Origin: an uncultured Hyphomicrobiales bacterium
GTDB lineage: Bacteria > Pseudomonadota > Alphaproteobacteria > Rhizobiales > Aestuariivirgaceae
Reading direction: 5' to 3'
Length of the DNA stretch: 9,042 bases
Assembly (NCBI GenBank): GCA_903930095.1
Contig: CAIYXE010000201.1
Coordinates: 1-9,042 of the forward strand
Position 1 is the first letter of the stretch. The number at the start of each line of letters is the position of its first letter. Below, piece by piece: positions 1-6,219 of this stretch. A program made the position numbers and the translations under genes. Below the pieces are notes generated by a model. The model had not been told where the DNA came from and did no database searches. It worked only from the letters and a program-made list of their open reading frames with translations.

Positions 1-83
1 CTACTTCGGTTGAGGAAGAGACTTTCTTGGATGGAGGTCGTTCCTGTCTTCTCAAATCCAACGTGGATCAGACATTCCTTCAT
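1..83 (-). CDS. Sulfotransferase-like P-loop protein, N-terminal fragment (runs off left edge)
   Basis: Only the first 27 codons are inside the window; the rest lies beyond position 1. The minus-strand ATG at 81-83 begins MKECLIHVGFEKTGTTSIQ, followed by ESLFLNRS. A short beta strand, then G-x-x-KTGTTSIQ and a leucine- and asparagine-containing helix start, is the typical N-terminus of bacterial sulfotransferase-like proteins, where the KTGTT loop binds the 5'-phosphosulfate part of PAPS. The frame is open upstream to a TAA near 165, so a longer N-terminus is formally possible, but the conserved strand-loop begins almost at once after this ATG and no other ATG lies in that stretch. No strong Shine-Dalgarno is seen. 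It lies downstream of the glycosyltransferase on the same strand, which suggests sulfation of a glycan or other surface compound. The family is fairly clear; the acceptor is unknown. Confidence 0.6.
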   Translation of the reverse strand, partial: MKECLIHVGFEKTGTTSIQESLFLNRS

Positions 84-334
84 GCACACTTCAGCCCAAT
101 TGCAGAATGCAGTATACTCAGTTCCGACAGTTAATTCTAGGCTGAGAAAGCGCTCTCGCCAATCAGTTTAATCCGGAGTACGGCCATCATCGGCATCAGG
201 TCCGGTTTCATTCGAGATTTCTTGATCCTTCACTCACTTCGCGTCTCTTGATATATCCAGTTTGCGATGTGGCAACGAAGAACGGCAGTTCCCGTTCCAC
301 TCAATCATTGCGGAGTACGGGGCACGGATAGCGC
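84..334. other. Intergenic gap between glycosyltransferase and sulfotransferase-like gene
   Basis: This 251-base stretch separates two minus-strand genes. I see no convincing reading frame, hairpin terminator or RNA gene. It contains two copies of the 10-mer CGGAGTACGG (174-183 and 311-320), of unknown meaning. Base composition is around 47% G+C in the line 121-180. The gap is long enough for the sulfotransferase-like gene to have its own promoter, but no clear -35/-10 pair was found. Confidence 0.4.
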
Positions 335-1591
335 CTAATGACAGATCCCGGACAGAAACTCACATAATTGCGTGAACTCTTCTTCTTGTCTCTGTTCAAG
401 AATGTACGACCTCTGCAGAGAGCGATTCTTCCACATCTCTTCATTGTCCAACGCATGCTCTATTGCCGCGATCCAATCCTCGGCTGTGGTCCTGTACGGA
501 CAAAGAGTATGGGCGGCATCTCCGACTGCTTCTCCAATGGCCGGGTAGTCACTGCTTACAACAGGCAATCCGCAGTACATCGCTTCGACGGGCGTCATGC
601 CGTAACCTTCCTCGAAACTTGGGAACACAAGCACCCGGGACGATCTATAGGCGTCTCTCATGTCATCGACATACTCAACAAAGTCAATCTGTGCCTTCTT
701 CTGTTCCGGAAGCGGTTCGATGAGTTGCCGAAAGATCGAGAATGAGTCGCCCCACCCGCCTTTCAGAATCCGGAAAGTTGTTGAGTCAGGACTCCTCTCG
801 ATGATCTCTTTCATCAGTTTCGGATTCTTTCGATTCTGAGGATTCACCATGAGGACATCAACCTTGGAGAGTGTTGGTGGACTACCGCTCTCCGATTTCC
901 AGAAATCGTGGTCCATCGGTGGATGGAGTGTGATCTTCGGACACTTATCAAGCGGGTCAATGAACTGGGTGGCCCAATCCGAATTTGAAATGAAGAAGTC
1001 CGGTTCAAAGAAGAGAGGGCTGCCAGCCATGGCCGTCCACTTCAGATGAGGTCCCTTCTCGGCTAGTTTGTTCAAGCTGGTTGCAACCATCTTGGTCGCG
1101 GTATTCCAGTCGCACTTCCCGTTGAAGTAGACTTTACGGAGGTTCGTGCCGATTTCTGAAGACAGGTCATGGTGGACAAGGCCCACCTTGATGTTGATGT
1201 CCTGGAGCCGCCGGTACATTTCCCGTGCATGAAACAAGCGCGGATCGTTGAAAGGGTTGCCGATAAGTGCAATTCTGACGCCGGTGGATTTCGCCCACCG
1301 TACCGCCTCACTCATGAACTCATAATGGTCAGAGATGGTACTGAAATCTTCATCTGCTCTGGTATGCAGCGCTCTACCCCACCAGCCTGGGCGGATGTTC
1401 CGCGATGGAACATATCGCTCAACTGAGAGGTTTCCATTCTCTCTGTTCTCCGCCTCTGCCACTCCGCAGAAAACTTTGACCGGGAATCCCCTTTCTTGAA
1501 GTTTTGAGGCGAGTCTGAAGTGATACTGTTCAGCCCCGCCCCATAGTGGGAGCCAGAATGGGCAGATCAGTCCGATAGCAGGCTTATGCAT
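335..1591 (-). CDS. GT4-type (GT-B fold) glycosyltransferase
   Basis: A 418-residue glycosyltransferase, a usual length for family GT4, which transfers a sugar from a nucleotide-sugar donor to a glycan or lipid-linked acceptor at the cytoplasmic face of the membrane. The N-terminal half opens with a hydrophobic strand and the glycine-rich GGAEQ loop (residues 18-22). The C-terminal donor-binding half has MVNPQNRKN (248-256) and the family signature around FPSFEEGYGMTPVEAMYCG (323-341), with the E-x7-E pair at E328 and E336, followed by LPVVSSD. No signal peptide or membrane segment is visible. The ATG at 1589-1591 was chosen because the first Rossmann strand begins at residue 5; no good Shine-Dalgarno precedes it. 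The next gene in the same direction is sulfotransferase-like, which suggests polysaccharide or glycoconjugate synthesis. G+C is near 52% in a sampled line, lower than the right part of the window. Donor and acceptor cannot be told from sequence. Confidence 0.88.
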   Translation of the reverse strand: MHKPAIGLICPFWLPLWGGAEQYHFRLASKLQERGFPVKVFCGVAEAENRENGNLSVERYVPSRNIRPGWWGRALHTRADEDFSTISDHYEFMSEAVRWAKSTGVRIALIGNPFNDPRLFHAREMYRRLQDINIKVGLVHHDLSSEIGTNLRKVYFNGKCDWNTATKMVATSLNKLAEKGPHLKWTAMAGSPLFFEPDFFISNSDWATQFIDPLDKCPKITLHPPMDHDFWKSESGSPPTLSKVDVLMVNPQNRKNPKLMKEIIERSPDSTTFRILKGGWGDSFSIFRQLIEPLPEQKKAQIDFVEYVDDMRDAYRSSRVLVFPSFEEGYGMTPVEAMYCGLPVVSSDYPAIGEAVGDAAHTLCPYRTTAEDWIAAIEHALDNEEMWKNRSLQRSYILEQRQEEEFTQLCEFLSGICH

Positions 1592-1943
1592 GTCATGTTT
1601 CGGCGTTTAGTTTTGTACGTGGCTGAAATAACATAATTGCCTGAAATGTCACGTCTTCGCAATGAGTTGCGGTGGACGGAAACCACGGATCCGCTTGTGG
1701 ACCCAGCTTGCGCCGCTTGGTTTACCAAAGGGAATTGTGGTAATGGCACCCATACAACGTAAATGTTTCTTGGCAACGGCCGTCTGCAAACCCACGCGGG
1801 GCGAGTTCGTCAACACAAGAGGTTATTCGTCGCCGAATTGTTTCACCCCACCATTGAGGTTTCCTCGCACCAGCAAACAGAATATCCAAAGGCTACTCGA
1901 GGGTTCCGGACGGACTCAACTCGGGCCTCGAGGTTAAACGCAT
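1592..1943. other. 352-base gap without a convincing gene
   Basis: This lies between the ThDP-enzyme stop and the glycosyltransferase start, both on the minus strand. Short frames exist on both strands (for example 1662-1937 plus and 1567-1776 minus), but none has a recognisable domain, good ribosome binding site or protein-like pattern. The palindrome CCTCGAGG (1926-1933) and a matching CTCGAGG (1896-1902) could fold together just after the ThDP-enzyme gene, with a 23-base loop and no T-run, so this is not a convincing terminator. The gap probably holds the 3' end of the bicupin/ThDP transcript and the promoter of the glycosyltransferase gene. Confidence 0.4.
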
Positions 1944-3596
1944 CTACTCCCACTTGTTCATCGGCGCCAACAGCGCGGGAGAGACCTTCAACTCGATAAG
2001 ATACGGTCCATCCCAGTGCGAGAGCGCGCGTTGCAGAACCGCGTCGACGTCTGTGTATCCATCAATCATCTCGGCCTTGGCGCCGAATGCCTCGGCAAAG
2101 GCGACAAAGTCGGGGTTGTTTAACGTCGTACCATAGGGCACCGTCTGCTGGGCCATGACATTCTGGAGGACTCCGTTACTGACGACAATGATGACGATGG
2201 GCAGGCGGTTCTGAACTGCCGTGGCCAGTTCCATTCCAACCATCGCGAATCCACCATCTCCACAGATCGCAATGGTCTTGCGGCCGGGATCGGCGAGCTG
2301 CACGGCAATGGCGGCAGGTAGGCTGAACCCCATGGTTCCCAAGCGGCTGCTGACAACATATCTCTGACGGTGTTTGAGGCGGAGGTAGAGCAACACCCAT
2401 AGTGTGTGCGCACCGGAGTCAACAACGATGTTATGCCCTTCATTTAGCATTGGATTCAGCTGCAACAGGAAGTCGAGAAGGGATGCATGAGCGAGATCGT
2501 AATCCTCATGCATGCTCTCAAGAATGCCTGTCATGGTTTCCAGCCGCTTCAACGATAGCTCCTGAGTGAGTTCGGATCTTGGCTGTGGTGAGACCGCGCC
2601 GGCAATGCGCTTGGCGATGTCGGCCATGTTCCCGATAATCGTTATATCCGCGGTATACTCATAGTTCAGGCCAGCAATTGTTGTCGCGCAGCAGATGAGC
2701 CTGCGGTTCTGTGCCGTCCTCCCGTTTGAGACAAAGGGCTTGAGATTATCGATCCCAAATGAGATCACGATGCCTGACTTCTCGACAATCTCTCTTGTTG
2801 CAGCAACAGCAGGATGGCCCCATGCGCCCAGGATGCCAAGATAATGGGGATGGCTCTCGTCAACAATTCCCTTACCCTCGAAAGACGAGACGATTGGAGC
2901 ATTGAGCGCCTCGGCCAGTTCTTCTATCTGCCGTCCTGCACCGATCGCTCGGCCTCCAACGGCAATGACTGGACTGTTCTCGACAAGTGTCTTGACACAA
3001 AGAGTGATGTCATCATCGCTGATGTTGTTGGCAAATGCTGAAATTGACGCTTGGGGGGAAGCAATGTCGTCGTATGGGTCGTCATCCGGGATGGGCTCTG
3101 CAAGAAGATCGACTGGGAGAGCCAAATGTGCGGCTGCCTGCTGGTTCAGGGCATAGCCAGTTAGCTTCCTTAGAACTGGAGCAATTTGTGCGTTGGAAGA
3201 GCAAGTAAGGCTTTCGGCGAGAATGGAACCATACAAGGCGGTCTGGTCAACATCCTGAAAGCCCCAATGGCCCTGCTGGCTTCGCGCCAGGAGCCCGGTA
3301 ATCACCAGGACGGGTGCGCGGTCAAGGTTCGCATCAGCAATGCCACACACGCCCTGCAGCGCACCGGGCCCTGACGAAAGGCAGCAAACGCCAAGTATGC
3401 CTGTTCGTTTGGCTGAGGCAGATGCCGCCAGTGCCGCAGCGTTCTCATGGCGCATCAAGATCCAGCGGATCGTGTCTTGACGCTGGATTGCCGCCAGCAA
3501 CGGCAAGAGAGGCAAGCCCGGATAGCCGTAGATGTGCCTGACACCAAGAGAGGCCAGATGCGAGATGACATAGTCCGCGACTGTTCTCGTCGTCAT
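1944..3596 (-). CDS. Thiamine-diphosphate-dependent enzyme (acetolactate synthase / pyruvate oxidase / 2-oxoacid decarboxylase superfamily)
   Basis: A cytoplasmic ThDP enzyme of 550 residues if it starts at MTTRTVADYV. The N-terminal pyrimidine-binding domain has the catalytic glutamate in RHENAAALAASA (E51) and the SSGPGALQG loop (74-82). The central domain (about 190-335) includes AVGGRAIGAG and LGAWGHPAVAA. The C-terminal domain has GTMGFSLPAAIA (420-431) and the diphosphate/Mg motif from GDGGF (446-450) to N474. These cover the complete set expected of an active enzyme that decarboxylates or ligates 2-oxo acids. The subfamily is unclear: HWGFQDVDQTALY (110-122) recalls pyruvate oxidase and acetolactate synthase, but the usual NNG after the GDG motif reads SNG, and I see no oxalyl-CoA decarboxylase hallmark. 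The frame is open 30 codons further, into the bicupin gene, with an ATG at 3684-3686. I prefer the ATG at 3594-3596 because the family fold begins there and it lies 10 bases after the bicupin stop, suggesting translational coupling; its Shine-Dalgarno is weak. Substrate unknown. Confidence 0.85.
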   Translation of the reverse strand: MTTRTVADYVISHLASLGVRHIYGYPGLPLLPLLAAIQRQDTIRWILMRHENAAALAASASAKRTGILGVCCLSSGPGALQGVCGIADANLDRAPVLVITGLLARSQQGHWGFQDVDQTALYGSILAESLTCSSNAQIAPVLRKLTGYALNQQAAAHLALPVDLLAEPIPDDDPYDDIASPQASISAFANNISDDDITLCVKTLVENSPVIAVGGRAIGAGRQIEELAEALNAPIVSSFEGKGIVDESHPHYLGILGAWGHPAVAATREIVEKSGIVISFGIDNLKPFVSNGRTAQNRRLICCATTIAGLNYEYTADITIIGNMADIAKRIAGAVSPQPRSELTQELSLKRLETMTGILESMHEDYDLAHASLLDFLLQLNPMLNEGHNIVVDSGAHTLWVLLYLRLKHRQRYVVSSRLGTMGFSLPAAIAVQLADPGRKTIAICGDGGFAMVGMELATAVQNRLPIVIIVVSNGVLQNVMAQQTVPYGTTLNNPDFVAFAEAFGAKAEMIDGYTDVDAVLQRALSHWDGPYLIELKVSPALLAPMNKWE

Positions 3597-3606
3597 CGGT
3601 AGTGGT

Positions 3607-4806
3607 TCAGGGCCTTGGCGAGATGGCGCGTACAGGTTTTCCGAGAAGAGCCTTCGCCTGAGTGGCATTAAGCATTGAGCCTGCACTGGCCATGGTCAGT
3701 TCGGTGGGGAGGACCGACAGCATACTCATTACTTCGACCGACTTTGGTTGTGTTGATTCCCACACTACAATAAGCCTCGCGGTTTCCGAGCCGGTATTGG
3801 CTGCATAATGTAACCAGCCTTCAGGCAGGGCGACGGCCTGGCCCTGACCTGCTGTGAATACCGAGCTGTCACCCGCCTTGCCCGGTGCCTGAAGCCCAAT
3901 TTCCAGTTCACCGGCTACAATGTAGACCAGTTCCGTGCCGTGTGGGTGCCAGTGCAGATCACGCATCGCGCCGGGCTCAACTGTCATCAGGCTCATTGAG
4001 ATGCCATCAAGCTGGCCCATGATCTTGGCATCAACATCCTTCCCCGTTGCATATTCACTGGCAAAGCCCGGGATGGCGCTAAAATTTATGCTACTGACTG
4101 CCCCGTCTACCAAATAGGAGGAGCTAGGCTTAATCTCCGGAAGAGCTTCGATCTTGGTGTAGGTCAACGCACCTTCATCACCTGGCGTGGTGATCTCTGC
4201 CGCGGCGAGCCCGGTCATCTGAGCAAACCTGTCTTGCGGAAATGCCCTGAGGCAGTTCGACAAGCCCGAACTCGTCGTCCTGGTTGAATTGAATGACATC
4301 ACCATGACGAGGTCAGTGCCGCCGGTGTTGGCGACGTAGTGCGTCAGGCCTTGCGGCACGAAGGTCACGCTTCCGGGCTCAATGGGAATGCGGGTTAGTA
4401 TCCCGTCCAGCCCGATAATGCCCATCTCGCCTGTGCCCTCGAGTACACAGTTCAGCTCCGATACGCTGTGATGCCAATGCGGTTCTCTTGCTGCACCAGG
4501 CGAGAGCCTTTGGATATTGAGGGTCACGTTCTTCAGAAGTGGAAGTGCCTTCACATCGAGAGCGGCGAGGCTGCCAAGTTTGCCGTCCTCCAGTGGGCCG
4601 TCACCTAAGTTTACACGCTCGTTGTTCTTCCAGTCCAGATCCGTGGATGCAATGTGCGGAGCGGCGCTCTTGCTGTCGGCTGCGTTTGCTGATGACATCA
4701 GATGGCTTGGTGATGCCGCAAGCGCCATGATGGCACTGGCTCCGGCGGCGCTTTTGAACAGGCTCCGTCTGGACGCCAACAGATCAACAGATGACTTAAA
4801 GGGCAT
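3607..4806 (-). CDS. Tat-exported bicupin, oxalate decarboxylase-like
   Basis: A 399-residue two-cupin protein of the oxalate decarboxylase (OxdC) type, which in known members uses Mn to split oxalate to formate and CO2. Residues 12-18 (SRRSLFK) followed by a hydrophobic stretch form a twin-arginine signal, with likely cleavage near ANA (40-42), so it should act folded in the periplasm. Cupin 1 has H110, H112, E117 and H156; cupin 2 has H285, H287, E292 and H333. Both match the G-x5-HxH-x4-E-x6-G and G-x5-PxG-x2-H-x3-N motifs exactly. The arginine before each HxH (R107, R282), at the position of OxdC Arg92 and Arg270, is also kept. The lid of domain 1, SENST with the proton-donating Glu162 in Bacillus OxdC, is replaced around residues 172-184 (FNSTRTTSSGLSN) and has no glutamate, so oxalate decarboxylation is doubtful. 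An AGGTAG stretch about 6-11 bases before the ATG may be the ribosome binding site. It is followed by the ThDP-enzyme gene. Confidence 0.85.
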   Translation of the reverse strand: MPFKSSVDLLASRRSLFKSAAGASAIMALAASPSHLMSSANAADSKSAAPHIASTDLDWKNNERVNLGDGPLEDGKLGSLAALDVKALPLLKNVTLNIQRLSPGAAREPHWHHSVSELNCVLEGTGEMGIIGLDGILTRIPIEPGSVTFVPQGLTHYVANTGGTDLVMVMSFNSTRTTSSGLSNCLRAFPQDRFAQMTGLAAAEITTPGDEGALTYTKIEALPEIKPSSSYLVDGAVSSINFSAIPGFASEYATGKDVDAKIMGQLDGISMSLMTVEPGAMRDLHWHPHGTELVYIVAGELEIGLQAPGKAGDSSVFTAGQGQAVALPEGWLHYAANTGSETARLIVVWESTQPKSVEVMSMLSVLPTELTMASAGSMLNATQAKALLGKPVRAISPRP

Positions 4807-4860
4807 TCGAACTACCTATTCTCGAGTTGGGTCATGAGCAGGATCGCTAGATGACCAGTT

Positions 4861-4879
4861 TCGTCGGACGATGTCGACA
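4861..4879. promoter_or_regulatory. Adjacent short palindromes upstream of bicupin gene (possible operator)
   Basis: TCGTCGGACGA (4861-4871, symmetric around the central G) directly abuts TGTCGACA (4872-4879, perfect 8-base palindrome). They lie about 55-73 bases before the bicupin start codon, a position where a regulator could bind. No matching regulator gene is in the window and no known operator was recognised, so chance is a real alternative. Confidence 0.18.
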
Positions 4880-5446
4880 CAATTTCATCCAAACTCATGA
4901 GATGCAGGGCGCATCTGAGAAAGTGAGGACAGACGATGGCCAGGGGAGTCCGCTGGACACGCAATGTACTCGCAGCTTCTTAGTCTGCGCGCCTTCATTT
5001 GTTTCTTCGATACTTCACTTGCGTGACCTGTTCTGTTCCGTCTTCAACTCTGGATTGAGCTTTGGAGTTCTTGTGAGGATTTACCATGCTAACTTTGCCT
5101 CAGTCATTGAGTTCCGGTAACGGCAGCTTTTGCCGTCTGCCGAAACTTTAAGTTGGATTAGGGGGACCTGTGAGCATTCGAGCCACTGTCCGCGGGGCGT
5201 CGGCATTGATGGAAACGTATTCCGTACCTGCATGGGAGTAAGTTGATGGCTGCTGGTCGTATGGCGAATCATCGGTTGGGCTGCCCGCCGGAACATGCGG
5301 TTGATGGTTCGGTTGGCCGGAGCGGCACGAAGCTCTTTCTCCGGGAAACGCGGGAGGTCCAGGAGTTTTGCGCGCCGGCCTGCTGCTTCACTGCCGGCAC
5401 GCCGGTGTTCGACCAAGCCTTCAGTTGTTGGGTCTGTGAAGCTATA

Positions 5447-5464
5447 GCGTCATCTGTTCGTCAT
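5447..5464 (+). promoter_or_regulatory. Candidate Pho box
   Basis: GCGTCAT-CTGT-TCGTCAT has the 7+4+7 layout of a PhoB site: two direct repeats 11 bases apart, both ending in the conserved GTCAT. Each half matches CTGTCAT at 5 of 7 positions, but the spacer is not A/T-rich as is usual. It lies 43 bases before the start of the sensor gene that heads the Na/Pi-transporter unit, which is what makes it believable. A clear -10 downstream was not seen. Confidence 0.35.
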
Positions 5465-5491
5465 GTGGTAAGCCGAGCACTCGGTTTTGGT

Positions 5492-5499
5492 AAGGAAAG
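5492..5499 (+). promoter_or_regulatory. Ribosome binding site fixing the sensor-gene start
   Basis: AAGGAAAG is a strong purine-rich Shine-Dalgarno ending 7 bases before the ATG at 5507-5509. It selects this start over ATGs further upstream in the same frame (from 5243), whose encoded extension looks non-protein-like. Confidence 0.7.
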
Positions 5500-5506
5500 A
5501 GCGCTG

Positions 5507-6214
5507 ATGGCTGACAGCCGAAAACTACACGGCAAGATCGAGCTTCGCCGGGCAATCACGAGCTCGGCCTTCACCATGATCGCGCTGGTTGCAGTCATCG
5601 GTCTTTTCACGCTGTTCTCGATCTGGTCCATCAACCGTGCCTGGACGGCGGGAACAATGGAAACGGCTGAGTTGCAGGACCTGTCGCGTGCGGCGCTGGA
5701 TTCGCAGGTCAATTTCAAGGTCCAGATCCAGGAATGGAAAAATGTTCTCTTGCGCGGGGATCAGGGCACTCTGCTGGAGAAGCATCTGACGTCATTTCGT
5801 TCGCACGCGCAGAGGATGGATGAAGATCTGGCCAGAGTAACCATTGGCGCGACAAAGCTCGGGTTCAAGGACGAAGCGCAACGGGCCGCGGACCTGAGCA
5901 ACGAACATGCAACCCTAACCGCGCGATATGAGGCCGCGCTCGCCGAGGAGCGGGGCTTGTCCATAAGCATCACACCAGATATGGCCAGCCTTATCGACAA
6001 GAGCGTTCGCGGGGCTGACCGTGCTTTGGAAGCGGGCATCGGCAAGCTTTCGGCGGACATCGCGGCTATTTCCGATCAGCGCCGGAGCACGTTGTTGATC
6101 GACATGCAGGATCGTTACGGCAGTCTACGCTTGTTCATTCTGGTGGTCATCGGGTTCAGTCTGGTCATCACGGCTTATGTTCTGGCGAGCGCGCTGCGGG
6201 CTACGCGGGGCTGA
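5507..6214 (+). CDS. Two-TM membrane protein with MCP-like four-helix-bundle sensor domain, no output domain
   Basis: A 235-residue inner-membrane protein. TM1 is about residues 18-41 and TM2 about 207-228. Between them lies a helical periplasmic region of about 165 residues. It carries the motif VNFKVQIQEWKNVLLRG (68-84), typical of the periplasmic ligand-binding bundle of many methyl-accepting chemotaxis and related receptors. In those proteins TM2 is followed by HAMP and a signalling or GGDEF domain; here the protein ends about seven residues after TM2 with a natural stop, so it has a sensor but no output. The start at 5507 is supported by a strong ribosome binding site; an in-frame extension back to 5243 looks spurious. 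The stop is only 5 bases before the Na/Pi transporter gene, so the two are almost surely co-transcribed and may form a complex in which this protein senses a periplasmic signal for the transporter or its PhoU-like domain. That role is inference. Confidence 0.75.
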   Translation: MADSRKLHGKIELRRAITSSAFTMIALVAVIGLFTLFSIWSINRAWTAGTMETAELQDLSRAALDSQVNFKVQIQEWKNVLLRGDQGTLLEKHLTSFRSHAQRMDEDLARVTIGATKLGFKDEAQRAADLSNEHATLTARYEAALAEERGLSISITPDMASLIDKSVRGADRALEAGIGKLSADIAAISDQRRSTLLIDMQDRYGSLRLFILVVIGFSLVITAYVLASALRATRG

Positions 6215-6219
6215 CGGAG

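Larger units (their letters stand above)
4807..5506. other. 700-base divergent intergenic region, no convincing gene
   Basis: This separates the minus-strand bicupin unit from the plus-strand sensor/transporter unit and must hold the promoters of both. Frames such as 4851-5120 (plus), 5081-5416 (minus) and the upstream extension 5243-5506 (plus) were read. They are rich in Cys, Arg, His and Ser, lack any known domain and lack a good ribosome binding site, so I do not call them genes. A small hairpin (CGGCA at 5121-5125 with TGCCG at 5131-5135) has no T-run. The region is unusually long for a bacterial promoter region and may contain decayed coding DNA or a small RNA that I cannot recognise. 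Confidence 0.4.

Noticed and set aside
362..1645. 15-base near-repeat ACATAATTGC(G/C)TGAA at 362-376 and 1631-1645, bracketing the glycosyltransferase gene
   Set aside because: A 15-mer pair with one mismatch is expected about once by chance in a window this size, and the left copy lies inside the coding end of the gene, so it is not evidence of insertion.
1896..1933. CTCGAGG inverted repeat as a terminator for the bicupin/ThDP unit
   Set aside because: The 7-base stem has a 23-base loop and is not followed by a T-run on the minus strand.
5081..5416. Minus-strand frame of 111 codons in the divergent gap
   Set aside because: No recognisable domain, Arg-rich low-information composition and no good ribosome binding site.
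5243..5506. In-frame upstream extension of the sensor gene to an ATG at 5243
   Set aside because: The 88 extra residues are Cys/Arg-rich with no domain, and a strong AAGGAAAG ribosome binding site precedes the ATG at 5507.
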